This document shows, piece after piece, positions 8,517 to 17,375 of a DNA stretch of 64,000 bases; the first letter of the stretch is position 1; each line of letters begins with the position of its first letter. The notes under the pieces were generated by a model, which saw nothing but the letters and a program-made list of their open reading frames with translations, did no database searches and was not told the origin of the DNA. Source of the DNA: Cloacibacterium sp047601505 (GTDB lineage Bacteria; Bacteroidota; Bacteroidia; Flavobacteriales; Weeksellaceae); the NCBI RefSeq assembly GCF_047601505.1, contig NZ_JASGJD010000001.1, positions 1,054,001 through 1,118,000 on the forward strand, given 5' to 3'. The position numbers and the translations under genes were made by a program.

Positions 8517-8827
8517 CCACAAGAAAAACGGCTTGTTGATTCGGAGAAATCTGGGTAGGAAAGTCTGGACACCATAGGGCAACATAGCGGATAACATCCG
8601 TCGCGCGCAAGCGTAGGACAAGTGCAACAGAAAGCAAGTACAGTTCGGCTGTAGTGAAAACAGGTAAACTCTATGTGGTGCAATGTTAAGTATATCATCA
8701 GCTAAGGGCGGCTCGTCCGTTGATGAGGGGTAAACAGCTCAAGATTTGTAGCAATGCAAATCGTAGATAAATAACAAGCGTCCCAATTCGTTGGGAAACA
8801 GAATCCGGCTTATAGTTTTTCTTGTGG
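8517..8827 (+). ncRNA. rnpB: RNase P RNA (class A)
   Basis: The RNA component of RNase P, which removes the 5' leader from pre-tRNAs. Its ends pair as helix P1 (CCACAAGAAAAA at 8517-8528 with the complementary TTTTTCTTGTGG ending at 8827). The conserved core is visible: GGTAGGAAAGTCTGGACACC near 8550 (P4 5' half, CRI region), GGGTAAAC near 8729, and ACAGAATCCGGCTTAT near 8800 (P4 3' half). The length of about 311 nt is normal for a Bacteroidota RNA. It is convergent with the PPK2 gene. Confidence 0.93.
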
Positions 8828-8850
8828 TTTATTTTTAAATTTAAAAGATT

Positions 8851-9729
8851 TTATTTTTCTTCTTCCAATTGTTTCTTTGCTTCATCTAAAGCTTCCTTTT
8901 CTTCTTTTGGCAATTCAGGATAATGTAAATCCATTTCTTCTAGAGCGTTAATAATAATTTGAAGAGTTGCAAGTCTGGCAAACCATTTTTGATCTGCAGG
9001 TATTACAAACCAAGGTGCATGTTTTTTGCTGGTTTTGTTAATGGCTTCTTCATAGGCTTTCATGTAATCGCCAAAAAGAGCTCTTTCTTTAAGGTCTGCT
9101 GTAGAGAATTTCCAATTTTTATTTCCTTCGTTTATTCTGTCTAGAAATCTTTGTTTTTGTTCTTCTTTAGAAACGTGAAGAAATATTTTCACGATTTTGG
9201 TGCCGTTTCTTGCCAGGTGTTTTTCAAAATCTTGAATGCTTTCATATCTGTTTTCCCAAAATTTTTCGTCAAAATCTGAAACATCTTTCCATACTTTTTC
9301 ACTCAAATTGTATTGTGGATGTACTTTGCAAACCAATACATTTTCGTAATGACTTCTGTTGAAAATGCCAATTTTTCCTTTTTCGGGCAAAGCAATATAA
9401 TGTCTCCACATAAAATCATGGCTGTACTCTTTAGAAGTAGGCGTTTTAAAACTCGTTACTTCACAGCCTTGAGGATTTACACCACCGAAAACATGCTCTA
9501 TTAGAGAATCTTTTCCTGCAGCATCCATCGCTTGTAGAACTACCAATAGAGATTGGCTTCCGTCTGCATAGAGCTTTTCTTGTAGAGAATAGAGTTTTTG
9601 TTTTTCTTCTTTCAATAAATTTTCTCCTTCTTCTTTGGTTATATTTCCTTCGTAAGAAGTTTTGTAATCTTTTATTTTGAATTTAGAGTTTTCTTCAATT
9701 AGAAATTCTTTGGTGAAATCGTTAGCCAT
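8851..9729 (-). CDS. Polyphosphate kinase 2 family protein
   Basis: A 292-residue PPK2-family enzyme, which transfers phosphate between polyphosphate and nucleotides. The Walker A segment is AMDAAGKDS (67-75) and the Walker B region is GKIGIFNRSHYENVLV (118-133), both diagnostic of single-domain PPK2 proteins. A Lys/Glu-rich helix ends the protein. The length fits the single-domain class that phosphorylates nucleoside mono- or diphosphates; the preferred nucleotide cannot be read from sequence. It faces the RNase P RNA gene. Confidence 0.9.
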   Translation of the reverse strand: MANDFTKEFLIEENSKFKIKDYKTSYEGNITKEEGENLLKEEKQKLYSLQEKLYADGSQSLLVVLQAMDAAGKDSLIEHVFGGVNPQGCEVTSFKTPTSKEYSHDFMWRHYIALPEKGKIGIFNRSHYENVLVCKVHPQYNLSEKVWKDVSDFDEKFWENRYESIQDFEKHLARNGTKIVKIFLHVSKEEQKQRFLDRINEGNKNWKFSTADLKERALFGDYMKAYEEAINKTSKKHAPWFVIPADQKWFARLATLQIIINALEEMDLHYPELPKEEKEALDEAKKQLEEEK

Positions 9730-9760
9730 ATCTCAAGTTTTAGAATATAAAAATAAAAAA

Positions 9761-9779
9761 AACCGCCAAAAAGACGGTT
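9761..9779 (-). terminator. Terminator of the DUF1573 gene
   Basis: On the minus strand AACCGTC (9779-9773) pairs with GGCGGTT (9767-9761) with one G-U pair, followed by a run of T (9760-9750). It lies 28 bases past the stop codon. Confidence 0.75.
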
Positions 9780-9806
9780 AATTATTTTAAGTTATTTTTT
9801 GCTAAT

Positions 9807-10178
9807 TTATTGAGCTGCAACTACAGTTCCTTGGATGTAAAGAGTAACTCTACCGCTTTTTGGGTCATTAGAAAAAACATCAATTGTTTTTTTAAATGCG
9901 TTAAGATTAGCAGTGTTATAATGAACTTTTACTTCTCCTTTTTTTCCAGGTAAGATAGGTTCTTTTGTCCAATCAGAAGCTGTACATCCGCAACCTGGTT
10001 GTACGTTGCTTATAATTAAAGGCTTATCGCCAGTATTTGTAAAAGTAAAAACTTTATTTCCATCAGAATTAGCTTTTACAGTTCCGTAATCTATAGTAGT
10101 TTTCTCGAAAGTAATTGTCTGTGCGCTAGAAAATGCAAATGTACCAAATAATAAAAGACCTCCAACTAATTTTTTCAT
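9807..10178 (-). CDS. DUF1573 exported protein
   Basis: A 123-residue protein with a signal peptide (MKKLVGGLLLFGTFAFSSAQ). The rest is a single Ig-like/ASH-type DUF1573 domain: FEKTTIDYGTV at the start, FTNTGDKPLII, then the family PGCGCTASDW (Cys63 and Cys65) and NDPKSGRVTLYIQGTV at the end. The family is abundant in Bacteroidota and its role is not established. Single gene with its own promoter and terminator. Confidence 0.85.
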   Translation of the reverse strand: MKKLVGGLLLFGTFAFSSAQTITFEKTTIDYGTVKANSDGNKVFTFTNTGDKPLIISNVQPGCGCTASDWTKEPILPGKKGEVKVHYNTANLNAFKKTIDVFSNDPKSGRVTLYIQGTVVAAQ

Positions 10179-10206
10179 TTTTAATATTGTTTTGAAAATT
10201 ATACGT

Positions 10207-10214
10207 CAAAATTA
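10207..10214 (-). promoter_or_regulatory. Putative -7 element of the DUF1573 gene
   Basis: Read on the minus strand this is TAATTTTG, an exact TAnnTTTG match 28 bases before the start codon. Confidence 0.5.
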
Positions 10215-10331
10215 TAAATTAATTCTTAAAAAAAGATTAAAATTAAGATTTAATTTAAGCTTTTAAAACTTAACAACAATTATACCATTAATGTTATACG
10301 CTCTAGAATTTAAAATTTAACTATTTTATCG

Positions 10332-10339
10332 TATTTTTG
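10332..10339 (+). promoter_or_regulatory. Putative valS promoter (-7 element)
   Basis: TATTTTTG fits TAnnTTTG, 26 bases before the ATG at 10366. Confidence 0.5.
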
Positions 10340-10365
10340 CAAGCTATAGATAAAGTTTAGATTTT

Positions 10366-12981
10366 ATGCAGATTTCAGAAAAATATAATCCTCAGGAAAC
10401 CGAACAAAAATGGTACAACTACTGGTTAGAAAATAAATATTTTCATTCAACACCAGATAACAGACCTCCTTATACAATTGTAATTCCGCCACCAAATGTT
10501 ACGGGAATTCTTCACATGGGACACATGCTGAACAATACCATTCAAGATGTTTTGGTGAGAAGAGCAAGAATGCAAGGGTTCAATGCACTTTGGGTTCCAG
10601 GTACAGACCACGCTTCTATCGCTACTGAAGCTAAAGTGGTAGCTAAATTAAAATCTGAAGGAATTAATAAATCTGATATTACAAGAGATGAATTTTTGGT
10701 TCATGCTTGGGATTGGACGCATAAATATGGCGGAACAATTCTTGAACAATTAAAGAAACTAGGTTGTTCTTGCGATTGGGACAGAACTCGTTTTACAATG
10801 GAACCGAAATTGTCTGCTCAAGTAATTAAATCTTTTGTTGATTTGTATAAAAAAGGCTTGATTTACAGAGGTTACAGAATGGTGAATTGGGATCCAGAAG
10901 CAAAAACCAATATTTCTGACGAAGAAGTAATCTATAAAGAACTCAACGGGAAATTATATTTCTTAAAATATAAAATTGAAGGCTCTGAAGATTTCATTAC
11001 CGTAGCAACTACACGTCCAGAAACGATTTTTGGTGACGTAGCCATCTGCGTAAATCCTAATGACGAAAAATATGCTCATCTAAAAGACAAAAAGGTAATT
11101 GTTCCTATCGTAAACCGAGTAATTCCGATTATTGAAGACGAATATGTAGATATTGAATTCGGAACCGGAGCGCTCAAAATTACACCAGCTCACGACATCA
11201 ACGACTATGAAATTGGGCAAAAACACAATCTTCCAATGATTGATGCTTTAGATGATGATGGTAAATTGAATGAACATGGTTTGCATTACAACGGAAAAGA
11301 TCGTTTTGATGTTAGAAAATTGATTGCCAAAGAATTAGAAGAAAAAAATCTTTTGCTAAAAGCAGAAGATTACGTAAATAAAGTAGGAACTTCCGAAAGA
11401 ACAGGTGCTGTAATAGAGCCGAAAATTTCTCAACAATGGTTCCTTAAAATGTCTGAAGTTGCAAAACCTGCATTAGATGTAGTAATGAATGATGAGGTGA
11501 AATTTCACCCAGAAAAATTCAAAAATACGTACAGACATTGGATGGAAAACATCCGAGATTGGAATATCTCTCGTCAATTATGGTGGGGACAACAAATTCC
11601 GGCGTATTACTATGGAGAAGGTAGCGAAGATTATGTTGTTGCCGAAAACATTGAAGAAGCTTTAAAACTCGCTCAAGAGAAAACTTCGGACTTCGGACTT
11701 CAGACTTCGGACTTGAAGCAAGACGAAGACGCTCTAGACACTTGGTTCTCTTCTTGGCTTTGGCCAATGTCGGTTTTTGATGGAATGTTAGACGAAAATA
11801 ACGAAGACATCAATTATTATTATCCAACTTCAGACTTGGTAACAGGTCCTGATATTATTTTCTTTTGGGTAGCCAGAATGATTATGGCAGGATTGGAATT
11901 CAAAGGCAAAGTTCCTTTCAAAAATGTTTATTTTACAGGAATTGTAAGAGACAAACAGCGTAGAAAAATGTCTAAATCTTTGGGTAATTCGCCAGACCCA
12001 ATTGAATTGATAGAAAAATATGGTGCAGATGGAGTTAGAGTTGGGATTTTATTGAGTTCTGCTGCTGGAAACGACCTTCTTTTTGATGAAGATTTAATGT
12101 TGCAAGGAAGAAATTTCGCTACTAAAATCTGGAACGCTTTCCGTTTAATTCAAGGTTGGAAAAAAGAAGACAAACCTGCTAATGAAGCAGATTTACAAAC
12201 GATAGAATGGTTTGGAAATCAAATGAATAAAACCATAGCCGAAATAAACGACCAATTCTCAAAATTCAGAATTTCGGATGCTTTGCATTTGATTTACAAG
12301 TTGGTTTGGGACGATTTTTGTGCTTGGTATCTTGAAGCCATCAAACCAAATTATGGAGAAGGAATTTCTCAGGAAGTATATTACAAAACCATTGCTTATT
12401 TTGAAGAATTGATGAGATTGTTGCATCCTTTTATGCCTTTCCTTACCGAAGAATTGTATCAAGCAATTTCTGAAAGAAGTACGGAAGAAGCTTTGGTAAT
12501 TGCTCAGCAGAAAAAAGAAGAATCTTTTAATGAAGAGAATATCAAAGGTTTTGAAACAACTAAAGAATTGATTTCTGGGGTTAGAAATTATCGTCAAAGC
12601 AAAGGGATTTCTCCAAGAGAAGCGGTAGAATTATTTACCAATGTTTCATCTTTTGACAACGAAGCGGTGGCGAAAAAATTAGCAAATATTTCTGAAATTC
12701 ATTTTGCTGAAAAAACAGACAAACCAAGTTTCACGTTTTTAGTTGGCGCAACAGAAGTTTCGATTCCGTTGAGTGAAAATTTAGATTTAGGAGAAGAAAA
12801 AGCAAAAACTGAAGAAGAATTAAAATATTTAAAAGGATTTTTGGTTTCTGTAGAAAAGAAATTATCTAACGAAAAATTTGTGGCAAACGCAAAACCCGAA
12901 ATCGTAGAAAACGAACGCAAAAAACAAAAAGACGCGCAAGATAAAATTGCAATTTTAGAAGAGAAACTGAAATCATTGTAA
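10366..12981 (+). CDS. valS: Valyl-tRNA synthetase
   Basis: An 871-residue class I synthetase that charges tRNA-Val. The HIGH motif is HMGHM at 50-54 and KMSKS is at 534-538. Between them lies the CP1 editing domain (VATTRPETIFGDVAI, TPAHDINDYEIGQKH). The DALDTWFSSWLWP segment is typical. The C-terminus (about 800-871) is the coiled-coil arm that contacts tRNA. Odd point: residues about 440-451 (SDFGLQTSDLK) are encoded by a heptanucleotide tandem repeat (11684-11718) of a type found elsewhere in the window in non-coding DNA. Confidence 0.97.
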   Translation: MQISEKYNPQETEQKWYNYWLENKYFHSTPDNRPPYTIVIPPPNVTGILHMGHMLNNTIQDVLVRRARMQGFNALWVPGTDHASIATEAKVVAKLKSEGINKSDITRDEFLVHAWDWTHKYGGTILEQLKKLGCSCDWDRTRFTMEPKLSAQVIKSFVDLYKKGLIYRGYRMVNWDPEAKTNISDEEVIYKELNGKLYFLKYKIEGSEDFITVATTRPETIFGDVAICVNPNDEKYAHLKDKKVIVPIVNRVIPIIEDEYVDIEFGTGALKITPAHDINDYEIGQKHNLPMIDALDDDGKLNEHGLHYNGKDRFDVRKLIAKELEEKNLLLKAEDYVNKVGTSERTGAVIEPKISQQWFLKMSEVAKPALDVVMNDEVKFHPEKFKNTYRHWMENIRDWNISRQLWWGQQIPAYYYGEGSEDYVVAENIEEALKLAQEKTSDFGLQTSDLKQDEDALDTWFSSWLWPMSVFDGMLDENNEDINYYYPTSDLVTGPDIIFFWVARMIMAGLEFKGKVPFKNVYFTGIVRDKQRRKMSKSLGNSPDPIELIEKYGADGVRVGILLSSAAGNDLLFDEDLMLQGRNFATKIWNAFRLIQGWKKEDKPANEADLQTIEWFGNQMNKTIAEINDQFSKFRISDALHLIYKLVWDDFCAWYLEAIKPNYGEGISQEVYYKTIAYFEELMRLLHPFMPFLTEELYQAISERSTEEALVIAQQKKEESFNEENIKGFETTKELISGVRNYRQSKGISPREAVELFTNVSSFDNEAVAKKLANISEIHFAEKTDKPSFTFLVGATEVSIPLSENLDLGEEKAKTEEELKYLKGFLVSVEKKLSNEKFVANAKPEIVENERKKQKDAQDKIAILEEKLKSL
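11684..11718 (+). repeat. Heptanucleotide repeat inside valS
   Basis: CTTCGGA, CTTCGGA, CTTCAGA, CTTCGGA and the degenerate CTTGAAG stand head to tail. The unit is not a multiple of three, so a change of one copy would shift the frame. The same heptamer family lies in the ABC transporter operon at 25411-25443 and 25493-25521. Confidence 0.85.
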
Positions 12982-13059
12982 GATGCTAGAAGTTGGATGA
13001 ATGACACTTTTTCGTTTTGTAAAACATCTAGCTTCCATCATCAAACCTCCAACAAAAAC

Positions 13060-13701
13060 ATGCAACATTTAAAAAACATACAAACTCTTTTTTCTAAAAA
13101 TTTTGTAGAAAATCCACTTCTAGAAACCTTTGAAGTGGGTAAGTTACATCTTAGCAGTGGATATTTGGTAGCAAATGATCCTTTGCTTACGCCAGATAAA
13201 CAAGCTTTTACAGTGAAATTTCCTATAGGAGATTTTACCACTTTTATTCACAAAGAAAGAGAAAGCAATTGTATTGCCTATGCAGAAGTTGTTTTTGCCA
13301 ATCAAGAAGTTGATTATTGGAAAATGGCGGTTTGCGAAGGGCAAAATATTAAAGATTTGAAAGACGAAGAAATATTCGGTTATCCTGTAGAATCTGGGAT
13401 GGGTTGTTTTATGGATTTGGATTCTCAAAATCTTTTGAACAATTTAGAAATTGAACTTTTTGAGAAAAAAGGAAAAGATTTTCTAGGTATTTATGAAGAG
13501 TTTTTTCATCAACATTTTTACGACGAAAACGGCGCGATAGACCAATTTGCATTTCTAAAACCTTACGATAATAAGTCTAATAATATTTTTGCTTTCGAGA
13601 CAGGTTTTGGCGAAGGATTCTATGCTTGTTACATCGGTTTTGACGAACAACAAAATCCTGTAAAAATTATTGCAGAATTTATTGAGGTTAAATCCGAATA
13701 A
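13060..13701 (+). CDS. DUF4241 domain protein
   Basis: A 213-residue protein from the ATG at 13060; an in-frame start at 12997 would add 21 residues encoded by low-complexity spacer DNA and is not favoured. The sequence matches the DUF4241 pattern: VGKLHLSSGYLVANDPLL near the N-terminus, FPIGDFTTFIHKER, then YPVESGMGCFMD in the middle and FETGFGEGFYACYIGFD near the end. Members are cytoplasmic and of unknown function, often near immunity or toxin genes; no toxin is seen here. It lies 78 bases after valS. Confidence 0.75.
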   Translation: MQHLKNIQTLFSKNFVENPLLETFEVGKLHLSSGYLVANDPLLTPDKQAFTVKFPIGDFTTFIHKERESNCIAYAEVVFANQEVDYWKMAVCEGQNIKDLKDEEIFGYPVESGMGCFMDLDSQNLLNNLEIELFEKKGKDFLGIYEEFFHQHFYDENGAIDQFAFLKPYDNKSNNIFAFETGFGEGFYACYIGFDEQQNPVKIIAEFIEVKSE

Positions 13702-13743
13702 AATATTATTTTTCACAACAAATATTAAATAGCTTAATAACAG

Positions 13744-14634
13744 ATGAAATTTAATTCTGAACAACCCAAAATCATTGTGGTAGGAAGCTCTTCTATAGAT
13801 TTGGTTCTTAATACAGAAAGATATCCTCAGGCTAATGAAACCGTAATGGCAATAAAGTCTGAGACTTTTTTCGGCGGAAAAGGTGCCAATCAGGCGGTTG
13901 GTACGGCAAGATTGGGAGCCAATACTTTGTTTATAGGTTGTGTAGGAATGGACCCTTATGGTCAACAAATTCTTAGAAATTTGGTAGATCAAAATGTAAA
14001 TGTAGGTTTTGTACACGAAGATATAGACACCGCTACAGGTACAGCTTATGTTACAGCTTCTGGAGGCAAAAATGCAATTGTGGTGGTACCTTCGGCAAAT
14101 TATTCTTTAAAACCAGAACATCTTGAAAATGCGGATAAATTTTTCTCAACAGCAGATTTGGTTTTGGTACAATTAGAAATTCCGATGAATGCTGTAGAAG
14201 CTGTTTATGAAAAGTGTAAAAAATATGGGACTAAACTTGGCATTTATGCTGCTCCGGCTCATAAAATTTCTCAGGAAATAATAGATTATGCTACGTTTGT
14301 TATCTTGAAAAGCAATTATTTGTCTTTGATGTTTGATGAGGACACAAAAGATGATGTGCTGAAGAAATATCCCAATAAAATATTTTTGAGAGACGATACC
14401 AATTCTACAGTTTATTACAATGGTTCTGAGATGAGGTTTTACAGAAACGACCCGAAAGAAATGCCTAATAAAATGGGAATGGGAGATGCTTTCGCCTCTG
14501 GTTTTGCTATAGCATTTTGCCACGGAAATGAGATAGATGATTGTGTGAAATTTGGGAATGATGTCTCGCTTAAAGTTTCTAAAAAACGAGGTTCTCAGTT
14601 AGGTTTGCCTTATCTCAAAGATTTTAAATTTTAA
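13744..14634 (+). CDS. rbsK: Ribokinase-like PfkB sugar kinase
   Basis: A 296-residue PfkB-family kinase. The first signature is FFGGKGANQAVGTARLG (about 40-56), which is the ribokinase form GGKGANQA. The second signature, which contains the catalytic base, is MGMGDAFASGFAIAF, with MGMGD where GAGD is usual. Ribokinase phosphorylates ribose at O-5. The substrate is inferred from the signature, and related PfkB kinases remain possible. No ribose transporter is nearby. Confidence 0.75.
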   Translation: MKFNSEQPKIIVVGSSSIDLVLNTERYPQANETVMAIKSETFFGGKGANQAVGTARLGANTLFIGCVGMDPYGQQILRNLVDQNVNVGFVHEDIDTATGTAYVTASGGKNAIVVVPSANYSLKPEHLENADKFFSTADLVLVQLEIPMNAVEAVYEKCKKYGTKLGIYAAPAHKISQEIIDYATFVILKSNYLSLMFDEDTKDDVLKKYPNKIFLRDDTNSTVYYNGSEMRFYRNDPKEMPNKMGMGDAFASGFAIAFCHGNEIDDCVKFGNDVSLKVSKKRGSQLGLPYLKDFKF

Positions 14635-14711
14635 GAATTTAAGTCATTATATTGCGATTGATTTTACATTTTTGAAAAACGATTTCCGATTGGTTTTTGT
14701 AGATTTGAAGC

Positions 14712-15359
14712 ATGAATGAGCACATAGAAAAAACAATAAATTTTGTAAAAGAAAAGTTAGAAGGAGCAGAAGCTGGGCACGATTGGTTTCATATAGAACG
14801 CGTTTGGAAACTTTCAAAAAAAATTTCTGAAAAAGAAGGCGGAAATTTAGAGGTAATAGAACTTTCGGCACTTTTACATGATATTGCAGACCCGAAATTT
14901 CATAACGGAGACGAAACTTTGGCTATAAAAATTTCCTCAGAATTTCTTAAAAGTATTAAAGTTGAAGAAAAAATCATCAACCAAGTTCTTTATATTATTG
15001 AAAATATTTCGTTTAAAAATAGAGCAGAAGCACATCAAAACCCTTCTCTAGAATTGCAAATTGTACAAGATGCAGACCGTTTGGATGCTATTGGCGCTAT
15101 AGGAATTGCCAGAACGTTTAATTTTGGAGGTTTTAAAAATAATTTGATGTATCATCCAGATATTCAGCCAAAACTCAATATGTCTAAAGAGGAGTACAAA
15201 AAATCTAAAGGAACTACAATCAATCATTTCTACGAAAAACTTCTTCTATTAAAAGGTTTAATGAATACTGAAACTGCAAAAAAAATCGCATCAGAAAGAC
15301 ACGATTTTATGCTGAAATTTTTAGATGAATTCTATAAAGAATGGAAGGTTGAAATTTAG
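14712..15359 (+). CDS. HD-domain phosphohydrolase
   Basis: A 215-residue HD-superfamily metal-dependent hydrolase like the YedJ group. HDWFHIERVW (23-32) supplies the first His, ALLHDIAD (53-60) has the His-Asp doublet, and QDADRLDAIGAIGIAR (119-134) has the last Asp. These proteins hydrolyse phosphate esters of nucleotides or similar compounds; the substrate is unknown. Its stop overlaps the end of the convergent gene 15356-16552 by 4 bases, with no terminator between them. Confidence 0.85.
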   Translation: MNEHIEKTINFVKEKLEGAEAGHDWFHIERVWKLSKKISEKEGGNLEVIELSALLHDIADPKFHNGDETLAIKISSEFLKSIKVEEKIINQVLYIIENISFKNRAEAHQNPSLELQIVQDADRLDAIGAIGIARTFNFGGFKNNLMYHPDIQPKLNMSKEEYKKSKGTTINHFYEKLLLLKGLMNTETAKKIASERHDFMLKFLDEFYKEWKVEI

Positions 15360-16552
15360 AAAATATTGTAACCTAAAATAAAGGAGAAAATATTATAATT
15401 ACTATCCCAATAAACATAATTGTCAAGTATGTTTTTCTTTGCATATCTTATCTCTAATTGGTATTTATTTTTATAATTGTATCCTGCTCCAATATTAAAA
15501 AATAAGCCACTTTTGTTTGGGGTTAAAGAAGTAAGTTCCATATTTGAATATTCTATTTTAGCAGGCTTAATAACATGGTTAAAGGTTAATAATCCATTTA
15601 TGAAAATTTTAGAATTTTTATTTAGAAACATATAGTGTCTAAAGCCTATAGGAAACTCAATGCGAGAGTATTTTACAGAACCTTCAAAATCTGAATTTCT
15701 ACTATTTGAAGTAAGTTTTTGCGTATTCGAATTATAATTGTAATAAGTAGGTTCGAAGATTAGTGCCCATTTGTTTCTATTAAAGGATAAGATATACTCT
15801 AATTCTATTCCAAATCTAAAACTTACTTGAGAAGGGTATTTTAGTTCAATGTTTTTATTATCAATTTTCAAATTATTAAGAGTTAGACCAGGTCTTATAT
15901 TTAAAAATATTTTACTTTTATTTGTTTGTTTAATATTCGTAATTCCATTATGCAAATCAAAAACTTTTTTCAATTTTTCTTTATTATAGTCGGTAATGTT
16001 CAGTAATTTTATGACTTCATTATTGTTGCTAAATATTTTTTTTAGTTGTGATATATATGTTTTGTTTTTAGCAACTTTAGTTTCATCACCATCAGGATTA
16101 TATATTTTGTAAATTAGAGGTTTAATTATTCCGTCTTCATCAGAATAAAAAAAACGGTAATCATTTGCATTTTCAAAATAATAATATAGAGTTTTTAAGC
16201 CTGATGAAGCTACATAAAGAAAAACTTCTTTTTCTTCCCAACTAGGTTCTTCAGTATTCGAAAGATTATTGATGTTATAAGATGAATTCTCTATTTTACC
16301 AGTGTATCTCACCAATTTATTATAGCCAAATACTTGAAATTCTTTTACGGTTTTTGTGTCGGCTGTTTTTTCTTCTCCACTTTCAGTTTCTTTATATTTG
16401 AAGGATTTAGGGTTTTCTAGCCAATCTATATTTTTTATTAAAACCTCGTGTTTTTGGTTTTCATTGTCTATAAAATAGCCCTTTTCATAAGATAATTGAG
16501 ACCAAACAAAAGCTGAAATAAAAATAAATAAAGAGAATAATGTTTTTTTCAT
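15356..16552 (-). CDS. Hypothetical exported protein with C-terminal barrel
   Basis: A 398-residue protein with a signal peptide (MKKTLFSLFIFISAFVWSQ). The first part carries a module common in Flavobacteriia, in which a protein describes a stored value path (KGYFIDNENQKHEVLIKNIDW ... VKEFQVFGYNKLVRYTGKI). From about residue 215 a run of alternating strands ends in FSFILGYNIF, with the terminal aromatic residue of an outer-membrane beta-barrel. The exact function is unknown. It is convergent with the HD hydrolase and overlaps its end. Confidence 0.6.
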   Translation of the reverse strand: MKKTLFSLFIFISAFVWSQLSYEKGYFIDNENQKHEVLIKNIDWLENPKSFKYKETESGEEKTADTKTVKEFQVFGYNKLVRYTGKIENSSYNINNLSNTEEPSWEEKEVFLYVASSGLKTLYYYFENANDYRFFYSDEDGIIKPLIYKIYNPDGDETKVAKNKTYISQLKKIFSNNNEVIKLLNITDYNKEKLKKVFDLHNGITNIKQTNKSKIFLNIRPGLTLNNLKIDNKNIELKYPSQVSFRFGIELEYILSFNRNKWALIFEPTYYNYNSNTQKLTSNSRNSDFEGSVKYSRIEFPIGFRHYMFLNKNSKIFINGLLTFNHVIKPAKIEYSNMELTSLTPNKSGLFFNIGAGYNYKNKYQLEIRYAKKNILDNYVYWDSNYNIFSFILGYNIF

Positions 16553-16610
16553 GGTTAATGATTTTAGTGTAAAAATACAAATAATAATACATGATTATAA
16601 AACAAAATTT

Positions 16611-16618
16611 TATATTTG
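16611..16618 (+). promoter_or_regulatory. Putative -7 element of the gene at 16661
   Basis: TATATTTG fits TAnnTTTG, 42 bases before the start codon. Confidence 0.4.
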
Positions 16619-16660
16619 TAGTATATTATGATAAATATCTTATTTTTATAATTATTTTGA

Positions 16661-17260
16661 ATGAATTCCATTAATTATTTACTTTTATTCTTGCTTGTTT
16701 TTGCGTTGTTTCTTAGTTTTTTCAAAACTGGAAAAAATTCACGTATTGCTAAAACTTTCAGAATTTTGATTACACTTTTCGGAATTCTTTTTTTTGGATA
16801 CTGGTTTTTTCAAAAAAGTTTGAATAATTTTTTAGAAAAATCAATGTCTATACAAGTCATCAATAGATTAAATCAGCCAATAGATTTTTACGCGATAAAA
16901 GTAATTAATAAAGACAAAAACCAATTTCTATCAAAACATATTGGCAATGTAAGAACCAATCATTATCAGATAGAATATTTTGATATGAGCAATTCTAACG
17001 AATTTTGGATTGTTGGTTATCTTCCCAAAAATAAGATGGTTTATTTTACGCAGCATAGTGTAATTAATAAAGAAGCCGACCAAAAAATTGAAGTTAAAAA
17101 CTATCTTAATCAAAGCATAAAACTCTCCGAAAAAGCCGAAGAAGTTATAGAATATCTAAAACTTGGGAATATCGGGCAAAGTGTAATCGTTACGTTAACC
17201 TTGTTACTATTATTTTTAAATATTGTTTTATTAACAAGAAAAAAAGTATCTTCTCATTGA
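16661..17260 (+). CDS. Hypothetical membrane protein
   Basis: A 199-residue protein with two hydrophobic segments near the N-terminus (about 5-21 and 33-50), a soluble middle domain rich in Asn/Lys (about 60-165), and a C-terminal transmembrane segment (about 172-192) followed by a short basic tail. No family is recognised. It is followed by a terminator, so it seems to be transcribed alone. Confidence 0.55.
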   Translation: MNSINYLLLFLLVFALFLSFFKTGKNSRIAKTFRILITLFGILFFGYWFFQKSLNNFLEKSMSIQVINRLNQPIDFYAIKVINKDKNQFLSKHIGNVRTNHYQIEYFDMSNSNEFWIVGYLPKNKMVYFTQHSVINKEADQKIEVKNYLNQSIKLSEKAEEVIEYLKLGNIGQSVIVTLTLLLLFLNIVLLTRKKVSSH

Positions 17261-17313
17261 TTTCATAAAAATAAAGATTGAGAAACCTAAAAAAGGAAAT
17301 GGTAAAAAGAAAG

Positions 17314-17340
17314 ACTCCAGCAAATAATTGTTGGAGTTTT
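17314..17340 (+). terminator. Terminator after the membrane-protein gene
   Basis: Arms 17314-17323 and 17328-17337 pair with one G-U pair around AATA, followed by a T-run. The next promoter starts within the T-run. Confidence 0.75.
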
Positions 17341-17342
17341 TT

Positions 17343-17350
17343 TATATTTG
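17343..17350 (+). promoter_or_regulatory. Putative -7 element of the Cys-rich repeat gene
   Basis: TATATTTG fits TAnnTTTG, 25 bases before the start codon, directly behind the upstream terminator. Confidence 0.5.
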
Positions 17351-17375
17351 TTAGTGTAAAAACTTAAATATAATA

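Noticed and set aside
8430..8698. Three minus-strand ORFs of 63-68 residues
   Set aside because: They lie over the RNase P RNA gene and are chance frames.
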